NCBI GenBank assembly: GCA_002946415.1
Contig: NJPS01000006.1
Coordinates: 62,001-126,000, forward strand
Origin: Rutstroemia sp. NJR-2017a BVV2
Lineage: Eukaryota; Ascomycota; Leotiomycetes; Helotiales; Rutstroemiaceae
DNA: 64,000 bases
Direction: 5' to 3'
In this document: positions 36,523 to 46,781 of the stretch, in pieces
Layout: every line of letters starts with the position of its first letter
Numbering within the stretch: the stretch's first letter is position 1
Program-made: the position numbers and the translations under genes
The notes under the pieces: generated by a model
What the model was told of the DNA's origin: nothing
What the model saw: the letters and a program-made list of their open reading frames with translations, nothing else
The model's database searches: none

Positions 36523-37156
36523 GTTGTACATTGCGGATATCCTAAGAGTAGTTGAACTCACAGAACGACAACACTTGGTCGAGCTGTGTTGGCTGGTTCT
36601 AAGGGGCATCGATCTATCTGGACATCCTGTCCATTCTCCCATTTATCTAGTTCCTCTTACTGCTACTTGCTCCTAAAACAGGAAAAGAAATGAAAAGCCC
36701 TTCGAGGAAAGATCGTAACTATTAATGCTTTTCACGAAATCTCAAAGATGATCAAAGCATTACTTCAACTTCAAGATCGCGCCAATCCAACGGATCATGG
36801 TCCTCTTTAACCTTGCGCCGCCCCAATGAACCTGGTCCAGCCCCTATCAGAGCACACGTTATGTCCGAGAACGAAAAGGATTTTGCTGTAGTGCGTATCT
36901 GGGTTCGCAATGTCGAAAGCTCTCTTGAATGATCAGATATATCATTTAGTATAATGAGAAGTGAAAAATCCGTAATTAGGAACCAGGAGTTAGTCGATGA
37001 ATTCGTGGATCCTGGTGGATGTATGATAATTCATACGTGACAAAATAAGGTAGAGAAAGTACACATCCCATCCAGTATTTTTCAACAGTATAAGTTAAGC
37101 CATCACATGTACTCGAGCACTCCCCCGAAAACCCCAAGAAGTCCCTTCAAATAGTA
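36523..37156. other. Intergenic between convergent genes
   Basis: 634 bases between the 3' ends of the ankyrin NLR-like gene and the DUF1330-like gene. AT-rich with no coding signal; presumably both 3' UTRs and polyadenylation signals. Confidence 0.6.
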
Positions 37157-37954
37157 TTACAACTTCGCCTTCCCCCTCCCCTCTCCCTCCCCTTCCACAC
37201 TCTCTCCCCCCACCAAATCCACCTCCGTCGTGCACAAAATACACGTATCCCTCAAACTCCCTACCCGATACTTGTGATTTACCTCCTGATAATCCTCGCT
37301 CGCAAGCATATCCGCAAAATGGTCGATACTCGGATAATGCGCCAGCGCAATCTCATCCCAGCCTTCTTTATCGTCAATCACCGTCCCGACAATCTTCGCC
37401 ACGCCGCCTCGTTTACTCCCAATCGATTTCGCAAACGCGGAGCCGTATTGGAGATACTGCTCTTTTTTGCCGGGCTTGAAGGAAAGGAGGTTGAGCATAG
37501 ACATCGCGTGTTTGCCTTCGCGCTCTCGGAAGGAGGAGATCCAGTCGCGGAGGGGAGGGGAGAGCTCGAGGGACTGCGTGGAGGAAGCGATGCGCGGGTT
37601 GCGGAGACTGCCGGTTAGTGGGGGGATGGTTTCGGGGTTGGGGTTTAGGAGGGTCTGGTTTTTCGAGTCGAAGTCTTGGATGAGGCGCGAGGGGACGCCG
37701 GCTGTGATTTGCCATTGGTGACGGACGAGAGGTTGGAGGGACGAGGGAAGGGCATCGGTGGACGGAAGAATAAGGAGGATGTCCCAGTGGATGTTTTGGG
37801 CGAGGAGTGCATCGGTGGAGAGGGTGCTGGGAAGGATGATCCAGCGGATGACGCGCGCGACGGTCAGCGGTTTTAGGGAGGTGGTAGAGAGTTTGTTCAG
37901 AAATTCGGGGAGAGGAACAGTGAGGGAGAGGAGGTGGACGGTGCAAGCTGGCAT
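37157..37954 (-). CDS. DUF1330-like / dimeric alpha-beta barrel protein
   Basis: Single exon, 265 residues from the ATG at 37954; the frame is open further upstream but only through non-ATG codons. The C-terminal half has the features of DUF1330-type ferredoxin-like barrel proteins: MLNLLSFKPGKKEQYLQYGSAF, then VVGT-like VGTVIDDKEGWDEIALAHYPS and FADMLASEDYQEVNHKYRVGSL. The N-terminal half (about 1-125, LTVPLPEFLNKLSTTSLKPL and a second IHWDILLILPS strand) may be a divergent second barrel half. Biochemical role unknown; relatives are sometimes near oxidoreductases. A Gly/Glu-rich basic tail ends the protein. Its start faces the kelch gene across about 1 kb. Confidence 0.75.
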   Translation of the reverse strand: MPACTVHLLSLTVPLPEFLNKLSTTSLKPLTVARVIRWIILPSTLSTDALLAQNIHWDILLILPSTDALPSSLQPLVRHQWQITAGVPSRLIQDFDSKNQTLLNPNPETIPPLTGSLRNPRIASSTQSLELSPPLRDWISSFREREGKHAMSMLNLLSFKPGKKEQYLQYGSAFAKSIGSKRGGVAKIVGTVIDDKEGWDEIALAHYPSIDHFADMLASEDYQEVNHKYRVGSLRDTCILCTTEVDLVGGESVEGEGEGRGKAKL

Positions 37955-38985
37955 TGTTGAAGCTGATAGGTCTCTCGTACAGTATTGGGTCAAAGAAAGA
38001 GTCTGGATATAAAGAAGCGGTGTATAATGTATAGCTATCAAGCTAATATTAATTTGTTGATGGCTTTCACTTGACCGGGGATGGAAGGTTCGAACGAAAG
38101 ATACGTATCCTACCCAATTGACACCTTGTGTTAATCTGGTAGAGTTTAGTAGATGAAGTCGAGAGCGACGGAGTTATATATATGGACCACATTAAAAATA
38201 ACGACGATGTCATCGCGACTGTTTTAGTTGATGATATTCACAGCACAGAGCCGGGAGCTACCCCTCACTTGGTCTGAGCTCCAACGACTGGAGCTCTGTT
38301 TCAGCGGTCGCGACCGGGAACCGAGGTTTCTTCCAACAACACAAACATGAAACCATGACAATTCTACAATGGACCCTGAACTCACTTGAACAGATGCGAC
38401 GCGATTCACATCGATTTCTTGCATGCAAGCTGTCCTTATTTAGGAGTCGGATTTGCCGATCATGCAAGAGAGAGTTTTGCGCCGCGTTGCTATCACGCGG
38501 CCAGCTTCGAAATAGAGTCTTCACATGCAATCTCCCAGCGGATCGTTACCATGCCAACGGACGTGCAGCTCCCTAGTCAACAATGGCGTAAACTCCCTTG
38601 AAGCGATCCGGGATTGCGTCGTGTTCATTGGCTCGCAAGCTATCTACCATATCTTGGTAGTGCAGTCTAGATCTCACAGGTAACAGTATGTTTATCGTCT
38701 GAATGGGTCTGCTATTAGGTCGCACTACGATTCTTTCGAACTTCTGTCCCACTCACACGCAAAGCTCTGTTTAGCAGCAGCATTTTTCACTACGCATCTA
38801 GTTGAGTGGCAGAAGGCGGAGGTGATTTCTGTGTATGAGCTGTGCTCTCCACTCTTGCATCTATCCGCCTATACGATATCTCTTATTTTCTTCACAGGCA
38901 GAAAACGCCAATGATGTGATCTGCATCGGCGACAATTAGACAACTTTTTGTCCGTGTGTGCTTTTCCCTCAATTCCTTTGTCAGG
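37955..38985. promoter_or_regulatory. Divergent intergenic region, DUF1330-like and kelch genes
   Basis: 1,031 bases between two divergent start codons. A TATATATA run sits near 38177-38184. Short frames at 38224-38601 on both strands show nothing recognisable. Confidence 0.5.
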
Positions 38986-41900
38986 ATGAGGAGAAGAGTA
39001 GTCTCTGTCCTCTGGACATTGGTACTCTTTCTCGTCATATCTACCAATGCGCAACTACTCCCTTATAATCCCACGACGATACTCCTACCGTCAAGCGCAT
39101 CCGCCGCAGAAGATGTCGCCTACATCTTTCTCGAAGCCTCACAGTCAGACACGCGATCCGAATTCGTATTTCTCAATATATCAACAACCATATCTACTTC
39201 GAATTTAACTCTACAGAGCTTCTCACCCAATTTACCTTTTCTTACGAATGGCACAGCTTACGTCCCCGCTATTTCTTCGTCTGGTGTTATTACGGTGTAT
39301 ACTGGGTCTTGCTCGTCGCCTGCGGACAACGAGCTATGGGTTTTCACTATTACAAATGGGAGCGCCGGAAATGGGTCATGGGCAAAACAAGCAGTTGATA
39401 TTTCTTCAGATGCGACCTCTGCAGGTTCGATAGGAGCGGAGTTTTTGGCTGGTGCATTTAGTTTCTCAACAATCGTCGATGCAAACGCGACACTTACGGA
39501 TATATACATGTATGGTGGAATGTGCCCCAATGCCTCCACAACGGTATCCACATGGCAGTCTGCGGGATTGTATTCGAATCGGATGCTGCGACTTACCCCT
39601 CAAGCCTCTGATAGCGCATATACTTTAGACGTTGCGACGAACAGAGGCGCGCCTGTTGCGGAAGCGGGCTTCACGATCACTGGTCTCACGCCAACGTATT
39701 CGAATGCCTCGGGCATTATGACTCAAGCACGGAATTATATTCTATTGGGTGGGCATACTAAAACCGCATTTATAAATATGAGCCAGGTTGCTATTTGGAG
39801 CTTGCCGGAGGAAAGTTGGAGTTTCGTCACAGTTGACCCGCCGTCTGCATCAGAAGGCTCTAATACTGAATTAGCTGTCAAGAGTGCTGTTGCGAACGTC
39901 GACAGTCGTTCAGGGCATACAGCTATTTTGACTGAGGATGGGTCTAGTGTTATTGTTCTAGGTGGGTGGGTTGGTGATGTGAATCAAGCTGCTGACCCTC
40001 AACTTGCTGTGTTGAAGCTCGGGACGGGCTTTGGTGGAACAGGGGATTGGATATGGTCTATCCCAAGCAACCAACCGTCTGGTGATGGTATTTTCGGACA
40101 CGGTGCAGTAATGCTACCTGGTAATGTTATGATGGTTGTTGGTGGATTCAACATTACAGCTTCCGCAAATGCAAAGAGGGCTATCAACTCAGACAATCGG
40201 GCCATGTTCTTCAATGCTACGAGTATGGAATGGACTTCCAACTACACTAATCCATCATACTTGGCGGCACTAAACCACAAAAGTGATACATCGTCTTCAT
40301 CGAACTCGAGAGATATTGGACTTGGGATAGGACTAGGGATTGGATTGGTCGTGCTCTTGGCTCTTATTTGGCTCGCTGTTCGCTGGCTTATACGCAGCAG
40401 AGGGCGTAAAATGAAAAGACACGAAGCCCGCGAGAAGGATTTGAGAGCTTTGAGTTTTGGTGCAGCGGCGGCTTATTCGGCTCCGGAAGACATGTCTCAA
40501 TCGACCAATGGTGCATACGCCTGGTCAAACAACAGATGGCGCGGAAACTATCATGATAATCATGAAGATCATGCAGATTCTACAAGCGCAGTCGCAGGCT
40601 ACCAAAGGCTCCAAACCGGCGAGTATGGTCCAGTCGAAAGTGTTCCCGCGATGAAACCTCGACAAATTTCTAGGAAACCTTTACGAAGCGCCCGCGGTGC
40701 TTATCAGCCCACTCCGACATTTGATCCTGGGCCAGCAGCAGTTGGTCACGTAAGAAACAACAGTCTTGGCACAGCTGGAGCGATTCACCCAATTTATGAA
40801 GCTGATGAAGATGCTGATCCCATTTCACCAATTGGTGTAGGGGTGGCACTTCCACTTGGCGAGACATCTATGGCTTCTGCTCCTCTTATAACGGTTTCCA
40901 AGCGACAGTCCGATCCATTTAGAGACCCCCGGCCTCTCCCATACAACTTCTCAACGCCGTTAAAACGGGACAATCGAAGCACTAGTGCACCAACACCGGA
41001 ATCTCCGGTCCAGCAGGAACGTGAACGAGAGATTGAAGCATGGGTCGCTGATTGGGCTGCTGCGGATGCTCTTCTAAACGCGCAAGCGCGATCTCACTCA
41101 AATGCGGACAGGTTATCACCCACGCGTAGAGTTCAGCTGATTGCTGCCAGTGGCCCAAGCTCTGTTGCTGGAGATCTGTCTGAAGATAGTGGTCGGACGG
41201 CCAGTAACCTTAGTGAACGCACCATTGCTACGCTTAGTCGTTCTGGATCTAGTTCTCAAGGCACAAGGTCGAATTCTCTCCTGGGATATATCAACCACGC
41301 TCTCAATACCATCACTGCGGGGGGCGTTCCCCTGAGTCCTACTCCAGACAACCTGTCAGCTAATAAAGGTCGCCCACCAGGAAGCTCGGGCAGCGAAACC
41401 GCATCAACATTTAACACAGCACATTCAAGCTTCCCCAGTCTTCAAGCCGAAGCCTCGACATTACTTCCACGACCCGACGCAACCGACCGCAGCAATTACT
41501 CGCCCACCAGAACCCCATCCCAATCTCCGACACGAGAAACCTTTGACTACATTGGCAGTCCATCCAAGAACAAACCTAATGGTCTTAGCAGACGCGGGAT
41601 TCTAGGAAGTATTCGCCGAGTCTTCAGCGCCGAAAGCGACGACTACGACGAGCCCTTCGCCGCCCGAGAACCAGCCCCTCTCCCTATCGAACCAGACAAC
41701 ACACCTCGCCGCGCAGTCAGCGCCAGCGCCACTCTATGGCGGCGCAAACAGGGTAAAATCGACTGGGAAGACAGCGCCAAAGAAGGCAGGAAGACTACCA
41801 GATCCAACACCGTTACTGGCGAGCGACCTAATCTGCATGCGCGAACCGGTGGGGCCAAATCCCTCGTTCAGGGAATGGATGAGGACGAGGAATGGGATAT

Positions 41901-42246
41901 TGAGCGCGCAGTCGAGGATCGCGTCGTGCAGGTTATGTTCACGGTGCCGAGGGAGAAATTACGCGTTGTGAATCATGATGTTATGGAGGATATAAGCGAG
42001 GCGGGAAGTGTAGGGGGGAGGAGCAGGACGGTGAGTGCGAGTGGGACGTTGAGTCGGAAGGGAAGCGAGGTGCTGAGTAAGAAGGAGAGTATGAGGAGTT
42101 TGAAGAGGATGGAGAGTTTGGAGAGTGGAGATGGGGCGTCGAATAGTAGTTTGAGGGGGAAGGGGAAAGGGAAGGTTTCTGAGTTGGTGGAGAGGTTGGA
42201 GGGGAGGAGTACGCCTGAGAGGGGGGGCAGTCCTGAGAGGAGATGA
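38986..42246 (+). CDS. Kelch-repeat single-pass membrane protein with long Ser-rich cytoplasmic tail
   Basis: Single exon, 1086 residues from the ATG at 38986 (upstream frame is open only via non-ATG codons). A signal peptide (MRRRVVSVLWTLVLFLVISTNA) leads an extracellular part with kelch-like blades: IYMYGGMCPN, NYILLGGHTK, HTAILTEDGSSVIVLGGW and FGHGAVMLPGNVMMVVGGF, and several N-x-S/T sites. A Gly/Leu-rich membrane helix lies at about 443-468 (GLGIGLGIGLVVLLALIWLA), followed by a stop-transfer RSRGRKMKRH. The remaining 600 residues are Ser/Pro/Arg-rich and likely disordered, with many potential phosphosites. This is the layout of a surface sensor or cell-wall/polarity scaffold; the galactose-oxidase-like propeller is probably not enzymatic. 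Function is not established from sequence. Confidence 0.87.
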   Translation: MRRRVVSVLWTLVLFLVISTNAQLLPYNPTTILLPSSASAAEDVAYIFLEASQSDTRSEFVFLNISTTISTSNLTLQSFSPNLPFLTNGTAYVPAISSSGVITVYTGSCSSPADNELWVFTITNGSAGNGSWAKQAVDISSDATSAGSIGAEFLAGAFSFSTIVDANATLTDIYMYGGMCPNASTTVSTWQSAGLYSNRMLRLTPQASDSAYTLDVATNRGAPVAEAGFTITGLTPTYSNASGIMTQARNYILLGGHTKTAFINMSQVAIWSLPEESWSFVTVDPPSASEGSNTELAVKSAVANVDSRSGHTAILTEDGSSVIVLGGWVGDVNQAADPQLAVLKLGTGFGGTGDWIWSIPSNQPSGDGIFGHGAVMLPGNVMMVVGGFNITASANAKRAINSDNRAMFFNATSMEWTSNYTNPSYLAALNHKSDTSSSSNSRDIGLGIGLGIGLVVLLALIWLAVRWLIRSRGRKMKRHEAREKDLRALSFGAAAAYSAPEDMSQSTNGAYAWSNNRWRGNYHDNHEDHADSTSAVAGYQRLQTGEYGPVESVPAMKPRQISRKPLRSARGAYQPTPTFDPGPAAVGHVRNNSLGTAGAIHPIYEADEDADPISPIGVGVALPLGETSMASAPLITVSKRQSDPFRDPRPLPYNFSTPLKRDNRSTSAPTPESPVQQEREREIEAWVADWAAADALLNAQARSHSNADRLSPTRRVQLIAASGPSSVAGDLSEDSGRTASNLSERTIATLSRSGSSSQGTRSNSLLGYINHALNTITAGGVPLSPTPDNLSANKGRPPGSSGSETASTFNTAHSSFPSLQAEASTLLPRPDATDRSNYSPTRTPSQSPTRETFDYIGSPSKNKPNGLSRRGILGSIRRVFSAESDDYDEPFAAREPAPLPIEPDNTPRRAVSASATLWRRKQGKIDWEDSAKEGRKTTRSNTVTGERPNLHARTGGAKSLVQGMDEDEEWDIERAVEDRVVQVMFTVPREKLRVVNHDVMEDISEAGSVGGRSRTVSASGTLSRKGSEVLSKKESMRSLKRMESLESGDGASNSSLRGKGKGKVSELVERLEGRSTPERGGSPERR

Positions 42247-43700
42247 TTGAGGGGAAAATTTGGATGTGGGTTGCGGAAGGGAAGGGAAGGGTTGTTTATG
42301 CATGCATGTTATGTTTTGTATGATTTATGTTGATGTGTGTGTGTGGGATTCTTCCAACTTTCATTCTTTTATTGATATCTTGGACAAGTTCTTGGATATG
42401 GTTTTTGGGTATGGATAAGGAGATGAGGGGTAAATATATATATAGGGAGCATGGCAATGCATTCGGCGGGAAGCTTAGATGATTCTTTGCTAGAACGGAT
42501 ATCGAGTCTGGGGTTTATGTTGCGGGGATTTATTTATAAGGCTGCGTTGTGTTGGGTCGCTCGTTAGCCATCTGCGTGGGATATGATAGCTTGCGAATGG
42601 GATATGCATGTATTGGTTAGAAAATATGAAAACATCCTTAGCGCAAGAATAAGACTGTCGAAAGTCATAATGCGAGTATGCCATTTTGCCCTCTCGCCTT
42701 GCTTTGACACCAGTCTACTAGGGAACGGATAAGTCGAATGACATCTAGTATTATTGAACGTGCAGTATCTACCTCCACCTTGGGACGCAAGCGTTTCGGA
42801 AGAAGCAAACATCCCCCTTCTAGAAGCACATCGCCCTTGACTCGGAGTCTGCCGAGCAAGTAGTAGTCTGTCTAGTACCTGAATCAACCAACGACCGACA
42901 CCCAAAATTTAAAAACAATCTAACTTCTTCGAAAGTTCTCCTCCAACCTTCGATTTCTCAAAATTAAAACCCCCAGTTCTCATGATCCTATTGGTACCAG
43001 AGCATCATATAAAAATCAAGTAATGAATGTATTTATTTCGAAATTTCACAGAATCGTAAAATTTCTAGATCTGGTCTGGGGATAATATCGGCCGCTGATC
43101 AAACACCCAGCCCCAGCAATACAGAGATCGATCCCGCCCCGTTGCCAAGTCGCGCTATACCCTTTCTGCCCGTATTCGTGAAAATACGCTAGCGCCTCTC
43201 CTGTCCTGCCCGCCCCACACACCACACCACACCAAATCTTATAGAGAAAGGGAACAGCCCTCCGCCAGTCTTAGTCCAACGGCCGGCAGATTTTCCAGAC
43301 AGGTACTCGATATGTGTCATGCATCTTGCAGCGCTTGTATCAGGTTCTTTCCTAATCGAGTCGTATATCATCGTAAATTGCGTATGTCTGTATGGGTTTC
43401 GCGTGTGTGGCTGTACGCTGTACGCCCGTATGAGAAGATGTGGACGTTGAATGAGTAGTAATTAGGGCTTGGGGATTGGGGTATATGTATATATCTAGCT
43501 CGACGATGGATATTCATTTTGTGTTTTCTGCAAAGATAATAACGGGCTTTCGATCGATCTTGTGCATATTACATTCATTCAAAGGAAGTTCGACGATTAG
43601 AGCAAGTGCATAACTACATACAACTGGTTCTTTTTTACTTCTTTTTTTTTTTCGAAATCCTATACCAAGCTCTGTTCCCCCTCGAAAGCAAGCTGCGAGG
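42247..43700. other. Intergenic, no recognisable gene
   Basis: 1.45 kb. The left part is the kelch gene 3' region (TGTG-rich, then TATATATATAG near 42435). The right part has a T-run near 43642-43652, an AT-rich stretch and the promoter/leader of the RTA1-like gene. No coding signal. Confidence 0.55.
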
Positions 43701-44706
43701 ATGTCCAATTCCTCAGCCTCGACTGGTTATGTTCAATTCGAACTGTACCGCTATACGCCTAACCTCGGAGCGGCTGTGATCTTCTTCGTTGCATTCTTCG
43801 CGACGACGGTATATCATGTGTACCAGATGGTCAAGGCCAAGTCGTGGTATTTTACCCCGCTTGTCATTGGTGGTGTTTGTGAGTGTCCTTCTCCCATCCT
43901 CTTCCCTTCGCAGGAAAGAAGACAGGCTGATCCGCAAAAGTTGAAATCATCGGGTATGCCACACGAATCGCCGCCCATTCGAACAAATCATCCATCCCCA
44001 TCTACAGCATCCAAACGATCCTCATCCTTCCCGGTCCAGCCCTTTTCGCCGCCTCGATATACATGATCCTCGGACGATTGATCGTCGCATTGGATGCCGA
44101 GAGCCTGTCTCCCATCCCCAAGAAATGGATGACCAAGATCTTTGTGACTGGAGACGTGATTGCGTTTTTGTCACAAGCTGCTGGTATGTTGTTCTCGTTT
44201 TCGGTTCCCCATGGTGGGAAGAAGTGAACTAATTGGTCGTTCATGTAGGCGGAGGAATTATGGCCAGTGGAACAATAAGCGCTATGAACACGGGAGAACA
44301 CATCACAATTGCAGGTCTCTGTATCCAGCTGGCTTTCTTCAGCGTCTTCATCTTCACCGCAACTCTTTTCCATCGTCGATACCAGAGAACCGTGGGTGGT
44401 GCGCCGATGAAAATATCCGTCAAATATATGTTGAACAATAAGAACTGGGAGGCCCTTCTGTACGTCCTGTATGCTACGAGTGCCTTGATTTTGATTCGTT
44501 CGGCGTTTCGCGTCATCGAGTTCGCTGGAGGAAATGATGGGTTCTTGTTGTCGCATGAGGTTTTCGCGTATCTGTTCGACGCAACGTTGATGCTCTTTGT
44601 GATGGTGATCCTGAACATTTTCCACCCATCGGATGTTATGGAAGACAAGGCTGCGTTGCGTGGAAGCATGGGTATGTCTTTAGCTTCTCGATCTTCGGGA
44701 GTTTGA
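43701..44706 (+). CDS. RTA1-like lipid-translocating exporter family protein
   Basis: Seven-helix integral membrane protein of the fungal RTA1/RTM1/RSB1 family, known for resistance to toxic lipids and sterol-directed drugs and for sphingoid-base export (family knowledge; this member's substrate is unknown). Exons 43701-43878, 43941-44183 and 44249-44706; introns of 62 and 65 nt; 292 residues. The spliced protein shows the family blocks: YTPNLGAAVIFFVAFF, then FEIIGYATRIAAHSN, ILPGPALFAASIYMILGRLI, VTGDVIAFLSQAAGGGIMAS, ALLYVLYATSALILIRSAFRVIE and HEVFAYLFDATLMLFVMVILNI. Both splices fall inside conserved blocks and restore them, which supports the model. It converges on a C6 regulator gene only 185 bp away and opens the accessory-looking 43.7-49.9 kb group. 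Confidence 0.94.
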
Positions 44707-44891
44707 GGGCGGTGTTCAGGATTCTTGTAGGGCTTTTGGATGGTAGATTTCCGGCGTTGATAGCGGCTTTGTAATGTAGATTCGAACTAAAGATGTAGGA
44801 CCATATCGTATTGGTATTAACTGCTACCCCTTCAATTAAAATATTTCTGAGACACGAACTCTTTCTTTACGCACTTTGATCACTAGTAATG

Positions 44892-46198
44892 CTAAGGGTT
44901 GAGCTCAGGGCTTTCCACATAGCTGTGCCAGTCATTAAAATGACATAGCCCTACCGATACTTTAGGCCAAGTAAGTGCATCCGCATATGCACCTCCTAAA
45001 ATACAGACGCTTGTTTCCACCAGATGTCTCCCCCACCCTTGAAAGTACCAAAACGAGTCGAGCCGATGCAGCATTGCCCCGTAATACGCCAAAATCAGAA
45101 CTGCGAGGCGATTCCGTTGCGCCAGAAGCCGAAGAAAATCCCTAGACACAACTGCAGGCCAAATCAACACGACAAAAATGGGTGAATCCGAGCCTCTTTC
45201 TGCTGCTATAGCATGGAGTCCCTTGAATCCATAAGACAGATGTGTAACAGCATCTTGACATGCGGAAGAAATCTTTGCACTTTGCTCTGCCTTGCAGAGG
45301 GTTTCGAGGCCGGAAAGAGCACGTAGCTCTGCGTCAAGATTGCCCTCGATGTCGGGATATAAATCCATTGGCACACCACCCTTCCTGATAGGATCGAGGT
45401 CATCGGAGAGGATATTCTTGTGCCATAAAGCAAACAAGTTAGTCATACCCCTAACCATATTGACACAGACCAGGAAATCTTCAATACCACGACCCTCCTT
45501 ATCGGCGGGCTGGAGAAGTTTTCCTTCTAATCGAGCCAGACCAAACGAGCACATGCTGAGAAAGCTTGAGAACAGAAACATTGCACGCTGGATCTCGGGC
45601 GGATTGTGATCTGCGTTGAGAAGCTGGCGATACTGTACTAACGCTCTATTTTGGTGGAAGGCAGCCTCGGCCACTAAGACTTGCGGATTTTCGCAGCCAG
45701 TAAGAGCAACATGTAAAGCTGACATAGACAGAATACCCCGAAGAAGAAAATCGTGCTCCATGCCTATTTGTACAACGGATGTTTGCCATACTTTTTGGTG
45801 TGAGGTTATGGTACTTAGAGACTCATATACATTGGTTGAGTAGTGGTGAAGAAGTTTGAGGATACCAATGTTGTAAGCCGGAGGTAAGTTAAATGGTGAC
45901 AAGGAGGCATCAGGTGATGATATTATGATCTGAGATTGAGTAACGGGTGGTTGCTCAGAACTGTCTCTGGAGGAAGAGGAGTCGGCTTTTTGCTCCGAAA
46001 GATATGTGCAAGTATTTCCGCGATCCTGGCAATTTCCACATTCAGGACGACCTTCATCGCACTTTTCCATCGTGTTAGATGTGTACGATTATCGATATGG
46101 TCTTCACTTCGTTGCTTAAGATGACTTACCTTGAGATGCTTCTGTTTACAGGCCGTACATCCTTTCCGCGATTTCTTGTGAGATCGTCGGGTGGCCAT
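44892..46198 (-). CDS. Zn(II)2Cys6 transcription factor (first of a pair)
   Basis: Two exons, 46198-46130 and 46061-44892, with a 68-nt intron; 412 residues. The start MATRRSHKKSRKGCTACK precedes the intron and the splice KHLK|CDEG completes C-x2-C-x6-C-x6-C-x2-C-x6-C. An ATG inside the intron (46070) is rejected because it would remove half of the cluster. After a Ser/Gln linker comes a helical region typical of the short C6 regulators that resemble sterol-uptake factor Upc2-like proteins (LLHHYSTNVYESL, HDFLLRGILSMSALHVAL, ALVQYRQLL). This class is common near oxidoreductases and in small gene clusters. Its 3' end faces the RTA1-like gene, and the MDR gene lies 584 bp upstream in the same orientation. 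Confidence 0.92.
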
Positions 46199-46781
46199 GG
46201 GAATAGGACAGAATGGCCATGAAGTTAAAGTGAAAACAGAAATAAGCACACGATGAAAGCTGAATATCCGGTGTTAGCAAAAGAGCGGCGATGGTGATGA
46301 TGGGTGAAAAGACTAGTTGCGGCAACTGAATCAAACATGCTATGAGGATGACGAGGTTGAGGTTAACGAAAAAGGGACTTATTTAGCGTGTTTGGGGCTG
46401 TGCATCCCGTACAAGTGCCGATTGCGCCCACCAAGCAACGGTAGAGACAACTCAATGCACTCTTCAGCCCTGTTACGCCAAAAACGTAGGAAAAAATATT
46501 TCTAATCTCCAAGTTACGATGACTTTAAAGGTTGTATCTAGATCGTTGGCGACTTCTTCACAAAATCGCCTTGAAAGGCATCATTCGCCGTGATTCTGCT
46601 TGACTCAAATCACGTGAAAACTCATCGATGAAATTGAAAAGGGGGTGTTCGTAAAATTTGTGCATAGTTCATTTCATTAAAATCATAACTTATTGATTGA
46701 AGTACGAAAGTAAGGAGTTTTCATTTATGCTGTGTTACTGATATGCGTGTGCTAACTGCTAAGCCTCTCAGACTTCCAAAT
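46199..46781. promoter_or_regulatory. Promoter region of the first paired C6 regulator
   Basis: 583 bases between the regulator's start and the 3' end of the MDR gene. It holds a CACGTG palindrome at 46611-46616 (E-box type, the site class of bHLH factors), and AT-rich sequence towards the MDR end. No gene seen. Confidence 0.5.

Noticed and set aside
37413..37946. 177-codon Pro/Arg/His-rich minus-strand frame
   Set aside because: Alternative frame of the DUF1330-like gene on the same strand; composition is typical of a GC-rich shadow.
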